Assembly: GCA_963576725.1 (NCBI GenBank)
Contig: OY755242.1
Coordinates: forward strand, 58,758,480-58,822,479
Source of the DNA: Azorinus chamasolen
Lineage: Eukaryota; Mollusca; Bivalvia; Cardiida; Solecurtidae
Reading direction: 5' to 3'
DNA length: 64,000 nt
Each line of letters opens with the position of its first letter. Positions within the stretch are counted from its first letter, which is position 1. The position numbers and the translations under genes are program-made. The notes under the pieces were generated by a model. That model ran no database searches, had not been told where the DNA came from, and was given only the letters and a program-made list of their open reading frames with translations. Shown piece by piece: positions 51,901-57,900 of the stretch.

Positions 51901-54900
51901 GAAAGATCTGTTTCTTTACTTTCTAAAATGGCTACAATTTTCCACCTTCCATATTTCTTAACTATATTGGCCATGAATATTCAGTAGGTGTTGAAATTTG
52001 GAATAAACATAGAACAGGGAAAAGCAGAGAAAGCCATTTAGCTAGAGTTAAACCTTTTTACAGAGTATTCAATGGAGAGTATTAGATAATGTCCTTCATT
52101 GAATAGCTTGTCATATCCATGATTCTTTTTATCATTTTCAGACACTTACTAAACACCAGCCTGTGCTCAAGAACTACATTAAGAATGATGAGTCTCAGCT
52201 GCAGTGTTTAAAAGCATTGGAAGTAAGTGAACTATGATTGGAAAGTAAACTAGGGACTTGGATAGTGTACAGTAGTTTACCTCCTAGGCAAAGTGGGCAA
52301 ATATTGGAATGTGTACATGGTTCATATTTAGGTGTTGTGCATCTTACATTGTTTCAATGAAATTGTGTCATTTAACCCTTGTCCTCATAGTTATGCCTTT
52401 TAAGGTTTTGTAAACAGAGGCCTTTTAAGGTTTTGTAAACAGAGTAGACCCATATCAGACAGCCCCTGTAGGATATGTCTGGTGTGTGTCTGTTCTGTTT
52501 GCTTATGGAATTATAATAGATCAGACACTTCAATATCTACCAATACAAAATAGTCTTGTACAAATATGCCATAATAAATATTCATGATGTCAGTATTTCT
52601 AGGGGAGCTTTCTGCATTGCTTTCAGTCTACTACCACCTGTATTTTGAAACATCTATATTTCTTGATTTAATGTTTATAAATATAAGGGGAGATTTATTA
52701 GAGTAGGGTGTTTATTAGGAAGAAAACTAAGTGCTAAGCAGAGATGTAGATAAGAAACACATTTAGAAAATGTTAATGGTTTTTTATATTTCTGCATAAA
52801 ATATCCACCTTGGTGCTTCTCATTAGGGATGCCACCCTATGGTAATTCAAATGAGTAGCAGCAAGATAGGGTTTGACTGAGCACAGCTACAGATAACAAT
52901 GCGTATCCAGATACTACTAGAAAGGTGTTCCTCGGAACACTTCTGTCGCCTGCCTGCGCACTGACCCTCCTCCCACCAATTTTAAACTTGACACAATTGC
53001 AGTACATGACTGTATACATGTAAATGGGTATAACATAAATCCAGCTATGATGCTATGTAACTTGGAGCATGATCAATATGAAAGAAGTGTGGAACTAAGA
53101 CAAAACAATAACAGACCTGTTTACTGCTACGTTTTGGCCGTAGTTTCTACGTTTTGACATGGAAAAATACGCACTACAATTTAAGAACGAAATTGCTACG
53201 GATCTGTTCAAGTTGGGATTTTTCCTCCCTTTTTGCACTTTTCCGGTATTAAAGTACCTTTCCGCTCAATACAAACATGTATAAGTTATTTGAACACTCT
53301 ATCATTAATCAGTTTATTGTGAAAATGTCGGGAAATCATCTTTTTCGGCATTAAAACGCGTCCTTAGTTACCTGTGACGTAAATATAGGATGTAGTTAAT
53401 ATTATCTAATCAGCGAGCAGCTTTCCCGTTTCTCCTTATGGGATGCTCTAAAGCACATGGCGACTAATAGCGGCGGAAAAAAATTGAACCATCAATATTT
53501 CAATAATATACTGATATTATAGGATGCACTCGATGAACATAATCATGCCAGAAAGTGCAATCAAGATTGGATTTAGCAGTATTCATGGATCAGAGAGTGT
53601 AAGGATAATAAGTACAAAGCACTCTGCTCGCTATGTAAGAAAGCCATTGAAAATGAAAGTTGTGTAAAATGGGCGAACTTGGTCGCAGTAAAGTCACATG
53701 CGAAAGGTCACCAATTCAAAAAAAAACGGGAACAGATACAGTCAATAACTGGTATGGCAAACTTTTTTTCAAGTTACCCCAATTCCCAAATAGATCTCTT
53801 CTCCGCCGACTGCTGAAATGACTACCCCACCCACCTCCAGCCCGATGTTGAATTCTGCATCATGCATGCAATGTCGCTCAATGTCAAGTTTTGCCCTAAC
53901 AAACGATCTACTGATAGGCTTGACAGCAGAACTATTATGGACAATTCAAACCCTAGTTTCTCATTATTCTATAAATCAAATGAAAATCTATTTCAAAACT
54001 GTTCAAGAAGATGTTTTCTGACGGTCAGATTGCTGAGATTTTTTTCTTGTGGAGAGAGAAAGACGTTGTGTATATGTTGCTTTGGTCAAAGACCTATGGT
54101 AACAGTGTTATAGCAGAACATATTACTATTAAAACTATGTTGTTAGATCTACAGGAAATTATAAGCTACTTTGTTCAAGTTTGTTGTACTTTTTCCATGT
54201 GTGAAGTTTGAATTCAATGCTATCAGTAGAGTAGGAGATACAGGCCGGACAAGAAGAGTGTGACGCCCGACGACTACGACGGACAAAGTAATCCCTATAT
54301 ATCTGCCATGCTTCGCAGGCGACATAAAAATCGCCATTTCTCCACCAAACCCTATACTGTGACAACTCTTTAGAATCGTCTCTTCGAGAATTCTATTATG
54401 CTTACAATTGCAGTGTTTAACACTATATTAAACCTTTCAATGCTGTTTTCATAGTGGAATAGCCAATCAATGTTTTGTTGTAGAGTCCATTCAGTGTGAA
54501 AGGCTTTAGCTAGATTATTTGAATGACAAACTGCAGACGCTGATCAGAGGGCTTCTGACCTGGGTCTGCACTGTTTGCAAATACCAGTGCATGCATGTAC
54601 CACACTTGTAGGATTTATAATCATAAAACCATTTTCTCTGTGCAGGAGTTTGGCAGTGGCGGCTCCCAGCAGATGTCGCTAGTGATGAATTTGATTCACT
54701 TCCTGTATGACAGTGATGTGTTACTAGAGCATGTGATACTGAAGTGGTTCCGACTGCCCTTCACTCTGAGCCAACATGGGGATAGCGAAGATGAAGAAGA
54801 GATAGAAAATAACCACAAGGAAGTCAGAAAACAGGCAAGTTCAACATGGTCTTCCATTGTTTCTTTAATTTAACCATTTCCCTCATATAAATGCATTTTC

Positions 54901-57900
54901 ACGCATTTGCAGAGTACACCCAGATCAGGAGCCATCTGGTCAGGGTCTGCTCTGTTTGCCTTTGACATAATATAGATTTGATTCAACAGTTTTTGTCAAA
55001 ACTAAAAAAGTCTAGATGTGTCATTGATGGAAAATTATGTATTGATATATTGATGGAAAATACCGACGAATCATTCATAGAATAATAGTAAAAATGTTCA
55101 AGGGTTCCGTTTTGGAAATATCTAGACAATGTCGCTGAATTATGCCTAACCCACAGAGTAAACACTTGAAAATGGAGGAAATGAAAGTATGCGTGGGAAG
55201 TCTTCAGAAGAATTCCGCTGCAAGTATGTTAGAAGTTACCAACCTGTAAATGTATTACCAGTGGAAAGGTGTTTATTTGTCCTCCATTTGTATCGATATT
55301 TTGATACCTGTATTGATATCGTATTGACTGACATGTATCAATGATATATCGATATTGTTCCTATCAATGACACCTCTAAAAAAGTCTTTGTAAAGTTTAC
55401 ATTATAAAAATACAGCTAATAAATATTTGTGATGTCATAATTTCTTACATGAATATTGAACAGGGAAAGGGTTAACCGTTTAGTCCATAAATATTCATTT
55501 AAGAAATAATTTTATGAATATTAATTCGATGATTTTTTATGATGGCATTATAAACAAGGGAATCTTTTGCTTTTGCAAATATTTTAGAATCAGATCTATA
55601 ATATTTCATGAGCAAATAGACCAGACCCTGATCTGAGTCTGCTCTTGTTTGCAGCAGCATGAAAAAATGTTTTTATGTGGAATTGTGTATATTAATGGGG
55701 GTGGGGAGAGATTGGATTGTCTCCCTTTATGCATGTAGTATCTTTATCATTCATGCTCAGATTTGATTCATTAGTTTTGTATGCTAATGTTATAGCTCAC
55801 CAGAGCACAAAGTGCTCAGGGTGAGCTTTTGTGATTGCCTTTTGTCCGTCGACGTGCGTCATGCGGTGTCCGTCGTGCGTCGTCCGTCGTCAACAATTTG
55901 AACCTTTAAAAATCTTCTCCTCTAAATCCACAGGGTTCTCAGCTTTGATCTTTGGCACATAGTATCATCTTTAGGTCCTCTACAAAAGTTATATAAATTA
56001 TGCCCCTAGGGTCAAAATTGGCCCCGCCCAAGGGGTGGGCAGTTTTCAATAGAAACATATAGTAAAACTTTGAAAATCATCTCCTCTGAAACCAGAAGGT
56101 TCTCAGCTTTCATATTTGGCACATAGCATCATGTTCAGGTCCTCTACAAAAGTTTTATAAATTATAGCCCTGGGGTCAAAATTGGCCCCGCCCCAGGGGT
56201 GGGCAGTTTTCAATAGAATCAAATAGTGAAATCTTTGAAAATCTTCTTCTCTGAAACTGGAAATCTCTCAGCTTTCATATTTAGCACATATCATCATGTT
56301 CAGGTCCTCTACAAAAGTTATATAAATTATTGCCCTGGGGTCAAAATTGGCCCCGCCCCAGGGGTGGGCAGTTTTCAATAGAAACAAATAGTGAAATCTT
56401 TGAAAATCTTCTTCTCTAAAACTGGAAGTCTCTCAGCTTTCATATTTGGCACATAGCATCATGTTCAGGTCCTCTACAAAAGCAATATAAATTATGGCCC
56501 TGGGGCAAAATTGGCCCGCCCCAGGGGTGGGCAGTTTTCAATAGAAACAAATAGTGAAATCTTTGAAAATCATCTTCTCTGAAACTGGAAGGCTCTCAGC
56601 TTTCATATTTGGCACATAGCATCATGTACAGGTCCTCTGTACAAAAGTTATATAAATTATGGCCCTGGGGTCAAAACTTGCCCCGCCCCAGGGGTGGGCA
56701 GTTTTCAGTAGAAACAAATAGTGAAATCTTTGAAAATCTTCTTCTCTGAAACTGGAAATCTCTCAGCTTTCATATTTAGCACATAGCATCATGTTCAGGT
56801 CCTCTACAAAAGTTATATAAATTATTGCCCTGGGGTCAAAATTGGCCCCGCCCCAGGGGTGGGCAGTTTTCAATAGAAACAAATAGTGAAATCTTTGAAA
56901 ATCTTCTTCTCTAAAACTGGAAGTCTCTCAGCTTTCATATTTGGCACAGAGCATCATGTTCAGGTCCTCTACAAAAGCAATATAAATTATGGCCCTGGGG
57001 CAAAATTGGCCCGCCCCAGGGGTGGGCAGTTTTCAATAGAAACAAATAGTGAAATCTTTGAAAATCATCTTCTCTGAAACTGGAAGGCTCTCAGCTTTCA
57101 TATTTGGCACATAGCATCATGTACAGGTCCTCTGTACAAAAGTTATATAAATTATGGCCCTGGGGTCAAAACTTGCCCCGCCCCAGGGGTGGGCAGTTTT
57201 CAGTAGAAACAAATAGTGAAATCTTTGAAAATCTTCTTCTCTGAAACTGGCAGTCTCTCAGCTTTAATATTTTGCACAAAGCATCATGTTCAGGTCCTCT
57301 ACAAAAGTTATATAAATTATGGCCCTGTGGTCAAAATTGGCCCCGCCCCAGGGGTGGGCTGTTTTCAATAGAAACAAATAGTGAAAACTTTGAAAATCTT
57401 CTCCTCTGAAACTTGAAGGTTCTCAACTTTCATATTTGGCACATAGCATCATGTGTAGGTCCTCTACAAAATTTTATAAATTATGGCCCTGGGGTCAAAA
57501 TTGGCCCCGCCCCAGGGGTGGGCAGTTTTCAATAGAAACAAATAGTGAAATCTTTGAATATCTTCTTCTTTGAAACTGGAAGGTTCTCAGCTTTCATATT
57601 TTGCACATAGCATCATGTTCAGGTTCTCTACAAAAGTTATATAAATTATACCCCTGGGTCAAAATTGGCCCGTCCCAGGGGTAGCCAGTTTTCAATAGAA
57701 ACATATATAGTGAAAACTTCGAAAATCTTCTCGTCTGAAACCGGAAGGTTCTCAGCTTTCATATTTGGCACATAGCATCATGTTCAGGTCCTCTACAAAA
57801 ATTATATAAATTGTGCCTCTTGGGTCAAAATTAAACCCCGTCCCAGGGCAGGCTAGTTTTCTATAGAAACATATAGTGAAAACTTTGAAAACCTTCCCCC

